Source: Vibrio sp. 14G-20
GTDB taxonomy: Bacteria; Pseudomonadota; Gammaproteobacteria; Enterobacterales; Vibrionaceae
Direction of reading: 5' to 3'
Length of the DNA: 64,000 nucleotides
NCBI RefSeq assembly: GCF_026241515.1
Contig: NZ_JAPHPW010000004.1
Coordinates: 62,001-126,000, forward strand
This document shows, in pieces, positions 28,976 to 37,563 of this stretch. The notes below the pieces were generated by a model. It had not been told where the DNA came from, ran no database searches, and was given only the letters and a program-made list of their open reading frames with translations. The translations under genes were made by a program, and so were the position numbers. Position 1 is the first letter of the stretch. Each line of letters opens with the position of its first letter.

Positions 28976-29022
28976 GGCTTCTCACTCAAACTGCCAATAG
29001 CACGATGAGTTAAGTAATACCT

Positions 29023-29055
29023 AACGGGGAGATCATTGAGGTCTTCCCGTTTTTA
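29023..29055 (+). terminator. Terminator after SEC-C gene
   Basis: A 9-bp stem (AACGGGGAG paired with CTTCCCGTT, one wobble) and 11-base loop, followed by a T-run, 48 bases after the stop. Confidence 0.75.
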
Positions 29056-29079
29056 TTTGCCTAAGCCAAACTCACAAAC

Positions 29080-29322
29080 TCAGTCTAGGTTGTCTGGTGT
29101 ATTCAGATATGTTCCACATTGGGTACATTTGTAATCACCTGTCGCGCCCGAACCTGTTACACCAAAAGATAGAAGCTCCGATAAAATTCGTTGGAGTAAG
29201 CTCGGTTTTTTATCTTCAGCTTGTGGTGCCTTTTGCACTTGGCTACTGAACATCGTGTACCTATGCAGTGTAAGTTCCTTACAGTTACAGCAGAACGCTC
29301 TCGTCTTCTCACTTCCATACAT
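29080..29322 (-). CDS. Small protein with two CxxC pairs (zinc-binding)
   Basis: 80 residues. N-terminal CCNCKELTLH and C-terminal CTQCGTY bracket a hydrophobic, Leu-rich middle (LLQRILSELLSFGVTG). Same plan as 23277-23510 and 31992-32249. Function unknown. It sits directly downstream of an attC-like site on the minus strand, so it may be an old cassette or the edge of one. Confidence 0.68.
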   Translation of the reverse strand: MYGSEKTRAFCCNCKELTLHRYTMFSSQVQKAPQAEDKKPSLLQRILSELLSFGVTGSGATGDYKCTQCGTYLNTPDNLD

Positions 29323-29333
29323 AATATCTATCG

Positions 29334-29460
29334 CCTTAACTCAAAGCACAAATTCAACACATGGCAAATATGCCACATGTTGAATTAAATCTAAATATAT
29401 TCATGAAGTTATGAGCAAATTAAAGCGTTTCAAAGAAAGGTAAGCTCTCACCTGTTAAGT
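29334..29460 (-). other. attC-like site (VCR-type), best preserved in the array
   Basis: 127 bp on the minus strand. A perfect inverse core ACTTAAC (29454-29460) overlaps the stop of the kinase gene. The centre is TTCAACATGTGGCATATTTG with a long imperfect inverted repeat, and the right core is GTTAAGG (29334-29340). Length and arrangement match the ~120-bp Vibrio repeats. Confidence 0.62.
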
Positions 29461-29970
29461 GACGTGTTGGCGGACAAAGTTATTCAATTCACTCACGCTT
29501 CTGATGATGTGAACCTCTTTCTCTTTTGCGCGTAATTCTAACCGTAGTCTAAAGTCGTCATTCCAAAATTTAGGACAAAGTTTTAGTGTCTTATAACTTT
29601 GTATCGTGCCTTTTATCACTGAGCTTCCATCAGGCCAGCCTTCAGGTTTAACGAACAACCCTTTGAGCATTCGCTTGGTAACAAACCAGTATTTAATTGG
29701 ATAAGGAAGGTCGATATAAACCAAAGTATCTGCGGCTTCTAAACGTGTGTTGAATGAGCTTAGAGGGCCAAAACCATCGATGATCCAGCGTTCTGACTTA
29801 AGTATGCTCTCATGAGCCTGCTCGAACACTTCACGCTCAACAAACTCTCCGTTGGCCTTATAAACAAGAGAGTCCAACTGGTGAAGCTCTATCCCTGTAG
29901 CTAGTGCTAACGCTTTGCTGATTGTGGACTTTCCACTCCCAGGCTTGCCAAAAACCGCGACCTTTTTCAT
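29455..29970 (-). CDS. P-loop adenylate-kinase-like protein (FlaR-type)
   Basis: 171 residues from the ATG at 29970 (GGAAG upstream); the longer frame runs through a terminator and is rejected. Walker A GKPGSGKST lies at residues 8-16. ELHQLDSLVYKANGEFVERE and WIIDGFGPLSSFNTRLEAADTLVYIDLP resemble topology-modulation/FlaR proteins, which look like adenylate kinases. Substrate unknown. Its stop codon lies within the inverse core of an attC-like site, making it a cassette candidate. Confidence 0.8.
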   Translation of the reverse strand: MKKVAVFGKPGSGKSTISKALALATGIELHQLDSLVYKANGEFVEREVFEQAHESILKSERWIIDGFGPLSSFNTRLEAADTLVYIDLPYPIKYWFVTKRMLKGLFVKPEGWPDGSSVIKGTIQSYKTLKLCPKFWNDDFRLRLELRAKEKEVHIIRSVSELNNFVRQHVT

Positions 29971-30010
29971 ATGACTTCCTCTATTCAGATAAAACCCATA
30001 AGACAGCGAC

Positions 30011-30035
30011 AAAAAACCCACCTTACGGGTGGGTT
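30011..30035 (-). terminator. Minus-strand terminator upstream of the kinase gene
   Basis: An 8-bp stem (AACCCACC with GGTGGGTT), TTACG loop and A-run on the plus strand (U-tract on the minus transcript). It sits between the DUF302 gene and the kinase gene. A 9-codon reading frame (MRFVYRTHP) runs into its stem, so attenuation is conceivable. The remainder of 30036-30236 shows a faint VCR-like centre (CAATCAACGTTTGGCTGAAT, minus strand) but no clear cores. Confidence 0.75.
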
Positions 30036-30236
30036 CGATAAACAAAGCGCATCAACAATCCCACCACTCCTATGGAATGATGATAATTCGTTGGTTAGAT
30101 GACGCTGAATTCAGTTTCATAACACTACTTTTATATATTGTTGCTTAATTGTCAATTCAGCCAAACGTTGATTGGGAAGCTATATCATCGTCAAGTCGCA
30201 CCCATTATTGGTCTAAATGAGTGCTTATTGGCTCGG

Positions 30237-30695
30237 TTATTCAGCTTTCGCCACTGTCGCTTCTGAAAGCTTGCTTAGTACACCCGATATCTTCTTAACC
30301 ACTTCGTCACAGCCATTGATTGCGTGACGCTCTACCAAGTAATTAGGATCGTTGTAAGATAGCCATACTTCTTTATTAGAATCCTCAGTGACTAACACCT
30401 TCTGCGGTAAGTCTATCGCGACATCTTGAGCGCATTGCATTAATGGTGTCCCTACTTTTGGGTTACCAAAGATGATGACTTCCGTTGGTCTCAATTCAAG
30501 ACCAACCTTACTCGCATTTTTCTGATGGTCGATTCTCGCAAACAAGGTCAAACCTTTGCTTTTAGCGATTTCTTCAAAGCGGTCAGCGGTCTCTTTCACT
30601 GAGTAATTACTTTGGTATTTAATCAAACCATCAGAAGCCGCAGCTGAAAATGATGCCGAGAGCAAAATGGCGCATAGTGGTAGTAATTTTTTCAT
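30237..30695 (-). CDS. Secreted DUF302 domain protein
   Basis: 152 residues. The ATG at 30695 is used because the upstream GTG lies inside the GAGGTG ribosome binding site. A signal peptide (about 1-20, ending SAAAS) is followed by the DUF302 fold, with KGLTLFARIDHQKNASKVGL, LRPTEVIIFGNPKVGTPLM and DLPQKVLV as signature segments. Periplasmic; binding function unknown. Confidence 0.88.
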   Translation of the reverse strand: MKKLLPLCAILLSASFSAAASDGLIKYQSNYSVKETADRFEEIAKSKGLTLFARIDHQKNASKVGLELRPTEVIIFGNPKVGTPLMQCAQDVAIDLPQKVLVTEDSNKEVWLSYNDPNYLVERHAINGCDEVVKKISGVLSKLSEATVAKAE

Positions 30696-30846
30696 CGTCA
30701 CCTCAGAGATTTAACCTAATCAAATTTACATTCATAGCGCCACTTCCAAAATCAGCGACGTAACCCATGTCAGTATAGACGCGTTTCCATTCTCAGTTTG
30801 CAGAGAGGATCACTTTTCTAATGCGTCTTATTATCATCAGTTTAGG

Positions 30847-31866
30847 CTAACTCGACGCTAACCATTGGCTTTGAAGCTTGAATGTATGGCCATCAAAATC
30901 AATAGTGCCTTGTACACCTAGTGGCGTGACTAGCATAGGATGGGTGTGGCAACTGTCAAAGCCATACAGGATCGGAACATTTTTACCGTTCAGCACTTCA
31001 AGAAGTACATTAAGTGGTGTTCGCCCTGTCCCTTTGTCATCAAACAGTTCATATTTGCCAAGCACAAGCGCACCTACTTTATCGAATACTCCGCAAGCCA
31101 ATAAGTGCGCGAATGAACGCTCAACGGCTTCAATGCCTTTTAGTGAATCTTCGATAAGCAGAATGTCGCCTAACTGAATTTCTGGCATGTATTCGCTGCC
31201 CCAAATCCCTGCCATCGTACTCAGATTGCCACCAATCACACGACCGCTTACTTGACCTCTTCCCGTGAAGTGCCATTCGTTATCGTAAACAGGCCTTGCA
31301 GAGTCTTGAGTTTCCCAATCGTGTTTAATGTCCGTCCAACGCTCTGGCATCGTGTACTGATGTTGGCTTGAATCCGAACATACGATGTCAGTAAACGATT
31401 GGAAGGTTTCGTCGACTAATGGCGAGAACTCACCAAATGACGCGACGAGTGCCGGGCCATAGAAAGTCACCAATCCAGTTTTGGCGTAAATGCCGAGTAA
31501 TAATGCGGTGACATCTGAATAGCCGATAATGATCTTCGGGTCGTTTCTAAGGGCGTCGTAATCGATGTATGGCAACAGTGAGTTGCTGTTGTTACCGCCA
31601 ATGGTCGACATAATACAGCGCACGTCAGGGTCTCGAATGAGCTGATTGAGTTCTTCGGCTCGCGCTTGAATAGAACCAGAACGATACCCTTCTGAATCTC
31701 CAGTTAACGAACCTTCAACTAAAATGAAGCCCTGCTTTTCCAAATAACGTTTAGCACGAGCAAATCGATTAGGTGCAAAGACAGTTGCGGGCGATGACGG
31801 TGAGAAAAATCCTATTTTGTCACCGATATTTAAAGCTTTTGGGTATATCACTCGTTTGTCCTCCAT
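30847..31866 (-). CDS. S66 peptidase, MccF-like LD-carboxypeptidase
   Basis: 339 residues (335 if the GTG at 31854 is used, which has GGAGG 8 bases upstream and may be the real start). S66 serine peptidase with the nucleophile in IIGYSDVTALL, a Glu in ILLIEDS and His in DSCHTHPMLVT, the Ser-Glu-His triad of LdcA/MccF. MccF relatives detoxify microcin C and related nucleotide-peptide antibiotics; LdcA trims murein. The DxxSxT-like details favour the MccF branch. Confidence 0.87.
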   Translation of the reverse strand: MEDKRVIYPKALNIGDKIGFFSPSSPATVFAPNRFARAKRYLEKQGFILVEGSLTGDSEGYRSGSIQARAEELNQLIRDPDVRCIMSTIGGNNSNSLLPYIDYDALRNDPKIIIGYSDVTALLLGIYAKTGLVTFYGPALVASFGEFSPLVDETFQSFTDIVCSDSSQHQYTMPERWTDIKHDWETQDSARPVYDNEWHFTGRGQVSGRVIGGNLSTMAGIWGSEYMPEIQLGDILLIEDSLKGIEAVERSFAHLLACGVFDKVGALVLGKYELFDDKGTGRTPLNVLLEVLNGKNVPILYGFDSCHTHPMLVTPLGVQGTIDFDGHTFKLQSQWLASS

Positions 31867-31991
31867 AACAAAGTGGGATTAATACGCCTGATTGAAACTC
31901 ATTAATTCTTAAAGCTAACTAGTTCTTTAAGCGAGTTAATTTTGAGGATTAGCGCTCGAAAATTAGGGTTGAATCAAATGTTCATACCCAA

Positions 31992-32249
31992 TCAGTGCCA
32001 CGACTTAGTCCCACACTTTTCACATTGGTATTCATAATCACTGTCGACATAAAAACCGGGAACATTATTGTCACCTTTAAACATTAACGTCATCATGTAC
32101 TCCATCAACACGCCTAGTTTCCATTGTTTCTTTTCAGATTCAGCGTCCGCTTTAGATTGAGCATCGGAAGGGTTAACAGCAAGGTGCGGGGTAAGCGCGT
32201 TGCACTGCTCACAGTGATAAGGGTGTTTAATATACTTATTATCAAGCAT
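31992..32249 (-). CDS. Small protein with two CxxC pairs (zinc-binding)
   Basis: 85 residues. N-terminal CEQCNALTPH and C-terminal CEKCGTKSWH flank a middle with a hydrophobic patch (LGVLMEYMMTLMF). Third copy of the layout seen at 23277-23510 and 29080-29322. Zinc binding inferred, role unknown. Confidence 0.7.
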   Translation of the reverse strand: MLDNKYIKHPYHCEQCNALTPHLAVNPSDAQSKADAESEKKQWKLGVLMEYMMTLMFKGDNNVPGFYVDSDYEYQCEKCGTKSWH

Positions 32250-32285
32250 TTACATAAGCCAACTAACATTTATAAAGTTGATGCA

Positions 32286-32433
32286 TACTAACAACTTATC
32301 ACTCGGTTCTCGAACTTATTGTTGTCCATTAGAGTTTTATTAGAAAGAAATGAGACATAAGATAAGTGCCATGCATCTTGAATCAGTTGCCATCGAGATT
32401 CCCCTCATTGAACAGCTAAAGCTATTGTTACGC
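32286..32433 (-). other. attC-like remnant downstream of HD gene
   Basis: Minus strand: inverse core GCGTAAC (32427-32433, one mismatch to RYYYAAC), centre TGATTCAAGATGCATGGCACTT, then GTTAGTA (32286-32292), with a second candidate GTTAGTT at 32262. About 148 bp. Cores are imperfect, so probably inactive. Confidence 0.45.
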
Positions 32434-32452
32434 TAAGATACGAAATTAACTT

Positions 32453-33034
32453 TTACTTTAATAGCCCTTTGTCCGCAGCACCTTCAAGTTGTACTTCTAG
32501 CTCTTTCCATAGAGCACTACTGCCTTTAGAAATACGCTCGCCATTGAAGGTCAGAACTTTGTCTTTGGATATGTTGTGCTTCTTCCAGCTATGACCACCA
32601 CCATGGATGTTATGAAGCAAAGGTGGCACTCTATCGATCGCCTTACCAAATCTTGCTTCCGGCGACTCACCCGCTTCGAACTCAAGCCATAGATCCAAGT
32701 ACTCGCTTCTTGAATGGCTCGGCAATAATTTCAGCAAGCGCTCGACACAGTTTCTCTCTTTGAGCTTGTTTTCTTCGGTTTCACTGGCATAAATGATGGT
32801 GTCTCCGGCATCGATTTCCCCAAGGTCATGTATCAGTAACATCTTCATCACTCGCGTAATATCGATTTCTTCATTGGCATAGTCTTTCAACATTAGAGCG
32901 CTCAAACAGACGTGCCAACTGTGCTCTGCCGAGTTTTCATATCGGTCCAATCCAACTGGTTTTGTCTGTCGATGAACATCCTTTAATTGTTCAATTTCGA
33001 CCATGAATTGCAGAATGCCTTTGATTTCTTCCAA
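32453..33034 (-). CDS. HD-domain phosphohydrolase (YfbR-like)
   Basis: 193 residues. Metal ligands are visible in the pattern H-(HSWHV, about 39)...HD (LLIHDLGEIDAGD, about 70)...D (AIDRVPPLLHN), typical of the HD family near 5'-deoxynucleotidase YfbR. Likely a nucleotide or phosphoester hydrolase. Predicted cytosolic. Followed by an attC-like remnant. Confidence 0.87.
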   Translation of the reverse strand: MEEIKGILQFMVEIEQLKDVHRQTKPVGLDRYENSAEHSWHVCLSALMLKDYANEEIDITRVMKMLLIHDLGEIDAGDTIIYASETEENKLKERNCVERLLKLLPSHSRSEYLDLWLEFEAGESPEARFGKAIDRVPPLLHNIHGGGHSWKKHNISKDKVLTFNGERISKGSSALWKELEVQLEGAADKGLLK

Positions 33035-33101
33035 GATGAGCTTCCTTAACTTAAGTTGATGATTTAGCGGTGCGGAGGGTTAACCTAGCGACAGAGAAGC
33101 A

Positions 33102-33509
33102 TTACTCCCAATGAACCGACATTTTGTAATACGCAACGCCCGATTTTTCAAATTCAGAGCCTTCTACAGCCATCCCAAACTTTTGATAAAATCCTAAAGC
33201 CGTTGTACGCGCATCGCACCAAAAGTATTGGATGTTTAAATCTTTGAGGTTAGAGATTGCATGCTCAATCACGTTTGAACCGATTCCCTGCCCTTGGAAT
33301 TCAGGCAGCGTGGCAAACTTTCTCAGCCTCGCTCCATTGCCTTGGACATAGATAGACGCGACACAAACCAACTGTTCACCAATAAACGCGCCGTAATGCG
33401 TTGCTTGTTCGTCATCTGGCACCATACAAAACGACATCGGTTTATCAGGCCAAAGCACTTGATGCCTAACCGGAAGTACCTCCGTCGCTGAAAGCTTTTT
33501 TATTTCCAT
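33102..33509 (-). CDS. GNAT family N-acetyltransferase
   Basis: 135 residues. The acetyl-CoA loop is PEFQGQGIGSNVIE (about 70-83, Q/RxxGxG/A form) preceded by LRKFATL. C-terminal YFWCDARTTALGFYQKFGM and a final Y are typical. Substrate unknown. One of six short GNAT genes clustered between 33 and 41 kb. Confidence 0.88.
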   Translation of the reverse strand: MEIKKLSATEVLPVRHQVLWPDKPMSFCMVPDDEQATHYGAFIGEQLVCVASIYVQGNGARLRKFATLPEFQGQGIGSNVIEHAISNLKDLNIQYFWCDARTTALGFYQKFGMAVEGSEFEKSGVAYYKMSVHWE

Positions 33510-33570
33510 ATTCTCTGTTTAGCTCCCGACTTGATGCCCTTGTTGTATGCAGGGCTTGTGATTGTTATTA

Positions 33571-33990
33571 CTAAGCTTGATAAGTCATTAAGTGATAACG
33601 CTCCAACCCCTCTTCCTCTGTGGATGAGATAACAAAGCCTTGCGACTGATAAAAGCCAATAGCATTTTCATTGGCAGCCAAACACTTCAATGTCAGATTA
33701 GAGTAATATTGTTTGCAGGTATTAAGTAAAGCAGAGCCTGCCCCAGAACGTAGTGCTTGCGGGCAAACATAGAGGTGATGGATGAAGCTCTCAGGTTTCC
33801 AAATAGAGGCAAAACCTAAAACCTCTGCGCCAGAAACGGCGACCCATATTTCTTCACCTTTTGTATCTAAATCGAAATCGGATAACTTAAAAGCGTCGGC
33901 ATCAGTCCAATGAAAGGTGCTCTGTCTTGATTCTAGATAGAGCGCCTGTAAAGCGGTTAAATACTTGGGTTGATACCTTGAGACTTCCAT
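33571..33990 (-). CDS. GNAT family N-acetyltransferase
   Basis: 139 residues. PQALRSGAGSALLNTC carries the R-x-x-G-x-G/A motif, followed by LAANENAIGFYQSQGFV and a YHLMTYQA end. Substrate unknown. The 61-base gap on its 3' side contains ATACAACAAGGGC, resembling the left part of a Vibrio attC, possibly a truncated site. Confidence 0.88.
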   Translation of the reverse strand: MEVSRYQPKYLTALQALYLESRQSTFHWTDADAFKLSDFDLDTKGEEIWVAVSGAEVLGFASIWKPESFIHHLYVCPQALRSGAGSALLNTCKQYYSNLTLKCLAANENAIGFYQSQGFVISSTEEEGLERYHLMTYQA

Positions 33991-34042
33991 GTCGCTCCTG
34001 CAAATCCGTATAACTTGAATTAGGGTTATTGGTTAAGCTTAT

Positions 34043-34459
34043 CTACCTGTTAGCCATAGGGTGTTCAGGGTTTAACTGAAGCAGATCCCACAAGTTACCG
34101 TAAAGGTCTTCAAACACAGCAACGGTGCCGTAGCCTTGCTCTTTAGGCTCTCGAACAAAGTTAATGCCCAAAGACGTCATACGTTCATAATCACGCCAGA
34201 AATCATCGGTGTTTAAGAATAGGAATACGCGTCCACCAGCTTGGTTGCCGATAAAATCAAGTTGCTCTGGTTTAGAAGCTCTGGCAAGCAACAGGCTCAC
34301 TCCGGTTGAATTTGGTGGAGCAACAACAACCCAGCGCTTATCTTCTTCTGGCAGATACGTGTCTTCGATGAGATCAAACTTAAGCTTGTTTACATAGAAA
34401 TCAAGCGCTTCATCGTAGTCTTTTACCACGAGTGCAATGTGGACAATATTCTGTTTCAT
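34043..34459 (-). CDS. VOC family protein (glyoxalase-like)
   Basis: 138 residues from the ATG at 34459. Two beta-alpha-beta-beta-beta half modules are visible: IVHIALVVKDYDEALDFYVNKL at the start and VFEDLYGNLWDLLQL at the end, with metal-type His/Glu positions. Could be a dioxygenase, glyoxalase or resistance protein; substrate not assignable. Confidence 0.88.
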   Translation of the reverse strand: MKQNIVHIALVVKDYDEALDFYVNKLKFDLIEDTYLPEEDKRWVVVAPPNSTGVSLLLARASKPEQLDFIGNQAGGRVFLFLNTDDFWRDYERMTSLGINFVREPKEQGYGTVAVFEDLYGNLWDLLQLNPEHPMANR

Positions 34460-34569
34460 AACATACCTTGTTGGGGTTTTAGCTGCGTGGGATGATGCCA
34501 TGAAGCAGGTAAAGACACTAGGTATTGACGCTTAGTTTGGTGTTATGGCTAAATCAGTCCAAAGAGTAC

Positions 34570-35184
34570 TCATGTTTTAGTTGCTAACAAAGCACCGCAA
34601 GTCGCCAAAAAGCCACCTGATAATCTGTTCAAGAGCGTCTTTGCTGAGCGCCCTTGAAATACAAAACGAGCTTTAGAGGCAGTGCAAGCATAGAGACTCA
34701 ATACTCCACCTACAGCTATAGTTGAAATCACCAAAATCATCATCACATCTGTTGTGGTAAATGTTTTTAGGTCTATGAATGCAGGAAAGAATCCCATGTA
34801 AAACAAAATCGCCTTTGGGTTTGAAACTGTCATCAATAAGCCGATAATCACGCTTGAGGCTTTCGTACCTTGATCCGAAGACATACAAGATGATTCACTA
34901 ACATCTGACGTCCATGTTGTGTAAGCTAACCAAAACAAATAAATAATGCCTACATATTTAATGACCGTAGCAAATTCACCCATTGCGCTGGCTAAAGCCG
35001 ATAAACCAGACAAAGCTAAGAATATAAAAATGTAATCCGCGATTAGTACGCCAAGCACCACTAACAAGCCTTGTTTCCAGCCATAGCTTAGAGACCTCGA
35101 CAGAACAGCGAGAACGCTGGGTCCCGGTATCGCTGCAGATAGTAACATAGCAGCAAACAGAGCTATTCCTGATGTAATTGACAT
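34570..35184 (-). CDS. LysE family amino-acid exporter (RhtB-like)
   Basis: 204 residues, six TM helices. AAIPGPSVLAVLSRSLSYGWKQG (about 18-40) is the LysE/RhtB signature, and VSNPKAILFYMGFFP (about 118-132) the second. Exports an amino acid or derivative, substrate unknown. Preceded by an ATTTATAG-poor, AGGGAGGG-rich leader that serves as ribosome binding site. Confidence 0.9.
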   Translation of the reverse strand: MSITSGIALFAAMLLSAAIPGPSVLAVLSRSLSYGWKQGLLVVLGVLIADYIFIFLALSGLSALASAMGEFATVIKYVGIIYLFWLAYTTWTSDVSESSCMSSDQGTKASSVIIGLLMTVSNPKAILFYMGFFPAFIDLKTFTTTDVMMILVISTIAVGGVLSLYACTASKARFVFQGRSAKTLLNRLSGGFLATCGALLATKT

Positions 35185-35262
35185 AATCCCTCCCTAGATC
35201 GTTTGTCGTTCAAACGTAAAATTACTATCGTTATTTTACATATTCTAAAAGCTATGCATCAC

Positions 35263-35607
35263 CTATAACTCCCAGAATCCGAGCTCGACGCCACCTTGAA
35301 TAACAATGGCACACATACCGTGACGTGGTAACTCCACTGGAGGCACCGCGACTTCGGCGCCTAATTTCTCGGCTGCATTTACTGCAGACTGAATATCTTC
35401 AACCAGCGTGTAATGACGAACAATTGGTTCTTCAGTTTCACGAAGCGGTGCTCGAATGCCAATTACCCCACCATTAGATAGCTTTGCAGTGCGCGCCCCA
35501 CCAAGGTTCACATCAACACCACTGAATTTCACGTTATAGAGCTGAGCGTATGTTGCACAAACGACATCGACTTCTGGGGTAACCACTTCAAGATATTGAA
35601 CCTTCAT
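35263..35607 (-). CDS. VOC-superfamily small protein
   Basis: 114 residues. The ATG at 35607 follows AAAAGGAAATTTG. The sequence LEVVTPEVDVVCATYAQLYNVKF at the N-terminus and EKLGAEVAVPPVELPRHGMCAIVIQGGVELGFWEL at the end (split over two strands) resemble VOC half-domains. Function unknown. Confidence 0.78.
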   Translation of the reverse strand: MKVQYLEVVTPEVDVVCATYAQLYNVKFSGVDVNLGGARTAKLSNGGVIGIRAPLRETEEPIVRHYTLVEDIQSAVNAAEKLGAEVAVPPVELPRHGMCAIVIQGGVELGFWEL

Positions 35608-35695
35608 CAAATTTCCTTTTCGTGTTCTTTAAGACTCTCAACCTGCACACAGCTATACAGGTGGTTCTCATCAATAATTAATCAGTTTCATATAA

Positions 35696-36166
35696 CTAAG
35701 CGATTTGACCACGCATGATAAATTGCGGGCCTGCTGCGCCACCTAAATACTGTTCATTGGTATCTTCGAAGCCACCTTTCTGGTAACAGTTGAATGCTGC
35801 GGGATTTTTGCAATTCACGGTTAAGTAAATCGACTCATACGCTGAGTAATTCGCTTTTAAATATGGAAACAAAGCCTTGACCGTGCCAGTTCCTAAACCT
35901 TTACCTTGCTGGTTCTTATCAAGCACAAAAGCTCTTAACCCAATGCTTCCTTCAGGGCAGAATTCGTAGTGCTCTGCGTAAGCGATATCCAGCTTAAAGA
36001 AACCAACAACTTCATTGTCAAACTTAATCACGTGCAAATGCGTCGTTTCACTGCCGTCTAACAAAAACTCCGCAGCTGTGCCAGCGAACTTAACCTGTTC
36101 ATCGGCGAGTTGGATAGCCTGCACTAACGCCACATGTGACTCTTCAAGCCTTTCGATAGTTATCAT
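35696..36166 (-). CDS. GNAT family N-acetyltransferase
   Basis: 156 residues. LRAFVLDKNQQGKGLGTGTVKALFPYL contains the Q-x-x-G-x-G acetyl-CoA loop, and NCKNPAAFNCYQKGGFEDT fits the second motif. Substrate unknown. Confidence 0.9.
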   Translation of the reverse strand: MITIERLEESHVALVQAIQLADEQVKFAGTAAEFLLDGSETTHLHVIKFDNEVVGFFKLDIAYAEHYEFCPEGSIGLRAFVLDKNQQGKGLGTGTVKALFPYLKANYSAYESIYLTVNCKNPAAFNCYQKGGFEDTNEQYLGGAAGPQFIMRGQIA

Positions 36167-36202
36167 TGTTGTTCCTTCTGTATAGCACCCACGAAGAACC
36201 TA

Positions 36203-36559
36203 CTAAAGCTCATCGCTAGTGTCTCGAGAACCGTAGTTTGGGAAGTTGATATTAAGAACGTTATCGTCCTCAAGCGTGAATAGAACACTTCCACTCTCTA
36301 CACCGGTTTCGTTCCTATCTGAACAACCTAGAAACAACTCCCAATCAAACGAATATTTAAGTCGGTATTGATTCGCATTGATGTGTAGAACGTCTTTGAT
36401 GTTAATGCCGTTCACCACGTGTGCCATATCATCGATGTATGATAGATCAGGGATTAACTTTTCTTCGAAATCACTCTTATGCTCGGTTAAGAAATTGAGC
36501 AGTTCAGAACATAACTCAGAGCCACGAACCAATGGTTTAGACAGACGAGAAAGCAACAT
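36203..36559 (-). CDS. Hypothetical protein
   Basis: 118 residues from the ATG at 36559 (GGAG nine bases upstream); the longer frame starts with TTG inside that site. Acidic, soluble, with a helical N-terminal half and beta-rich C-terminal half (YRLKYSFDWELFLGC, SVLFTLEDDNVLNINF). I do not recognise a family; the shape recalls small immunity or cassette proteins but nothing confirms it. Confidence 0.6.
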   Translation of the reverse strand: MLLSRLSKPLVRGSELCSELLNFLTEHKSDFEEKLIPDLSYIDDMAHVVNGINIKDVLHINANQYRLKYSFDWELFLGCSDRNETGVESGSVLFTLEDDNVLNINFPNYGSRDTSDEL

Positions 36560-36647
36560 TTCTAAATACTCCAAGGATTGTTTTGATATTGGCGGATACG
36601 CGCGAATCTGTTACAAATTCAAGCTCAGCCCGCGCGAACCTTTAAGG

Positions 36648-37082
36648 CTAAACGTTACTATTATCCGAGCTATTAAACGAGTACATTCGCACTTCATCGC
36701 GAGGAAACCAGCCCAATTTTTCGTAAAACTGTTGAGCATTGATGTTGTCGTTATAGACAAACAAGTGGGTCTTCGGGATGCCTAATCCTGCAAGTGCGTT
36801 GACCGCCTCTGCGACAAGCTTACAACCTAACTTTTGCCCTCTGAAGTTGGCCGAGACAGCTAAATGTTGTAAATACCCACGACGTCCATCCGTTCCGACC
36901 AACACAGCGCCAATGATCTCGTTGTTACTTTCAGCCACAAAACTCAGAGCGGGGTTACGGTCTAAATAGCTCGCAATGCTTTCTTTCGAATCGGCATCGC
37001 GAATACTCATGCCTTCTGTCTGACACCACAACGCGATCACTGAGTCGTAATCTGAAATTGCCATTTCCCGAATGTTGACCAC
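36648..37082 (-). CDS. GNAT family N-acetyltransferase
   Basis: 144 residues if started at the GTG at 37082, which has AAGGAG six bases upstream and begins at the conserved VNIREM strand; the longer frame adds 14 residues without support. Motifs VSANFRGQKLGCKLVAEA and NINAQQFYEKLGW are clear, so this is a RimI-like small acetyltransferase of unknown substrate. Confidence 0.87.
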   Translation of the reverse strand: MVNIREMAISDYDSVIALWCQTEGMSIRDADSKESIASYLDRNPALSFVAESNNEIIGAVLVGTDGRRGYLQHLAVSANFRGQKLGCKLVAEAVNALAGLGIPKTHLFVYNDNINAQQFYEKLGWFPRDEVRMYSFNSSDNSNV

Positions 37083-37127
37083 TCTACTCTCCTTGTATAT
37101 ACGGGCGCTTAATAAGTCACGCATTCG

Positions 37128-37547
37128 CTACTTTTTGACGAGCGACTTGGTGAGAAGCGATAGCGAGGAATCTACAGGGTAATTTTCTAACACCATCTGG
37201 CATTCATACCCTCGTTTCTCATAGAAAGGCTTCGCTTGGAAACTTAATGTATCGACCAATGAAGACGTACAACCTTGAGACTGCGCATACTCTTCAATAC
37301 GTTCAAGCAGCTCACTCCCGACTTGCTTTCCTCTCATCGAATCGTCGACCCAGAGGAACTTAATCAGTAACCAGTTTCCCCAAAGGTCAGCAATAATACC
37401 ACCGACTTTGTTACCTTCCTCCATCGCGTAGTACGCAACTTGAGACTTGGGTATCCCTTCCAGAAACGGTGTATTGTGTTTGATTAATCCGCCTCGGACT
37501 TCATTAATGTCGTCATAGGAGGGCTCGATATCTAATTGGTATTCCAT
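37128..37547 (-). CDS. GNAT family N-acetyltransferase
   Basis: 139 residues. DDSMRGKQVGSELLERIEEYA is the acetyl-CoA motif; AKPFYEKRGYECQMVLENYP resembles YncA/ElaA-like GNATs whose substrate is unknown. Followed after 45 bases by another GNAT gene. Confidence 0.88.
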   Translation of the reverse strand: MEYQLDIEPSYDDINEVRGGLIKHNTPFLEGIPKSQVAYYAMEEGNKVGGIIADLWGNWLLIKFLWVDDSMRGKQVGSELLERIEEYAQSQGCTSSLVDTLSFQAKPFYEKRGYECQMVLENYPVDSSLSLLTKSLVKK

Positions 37548-37563
37548 TGACTTCCTATCTCTG

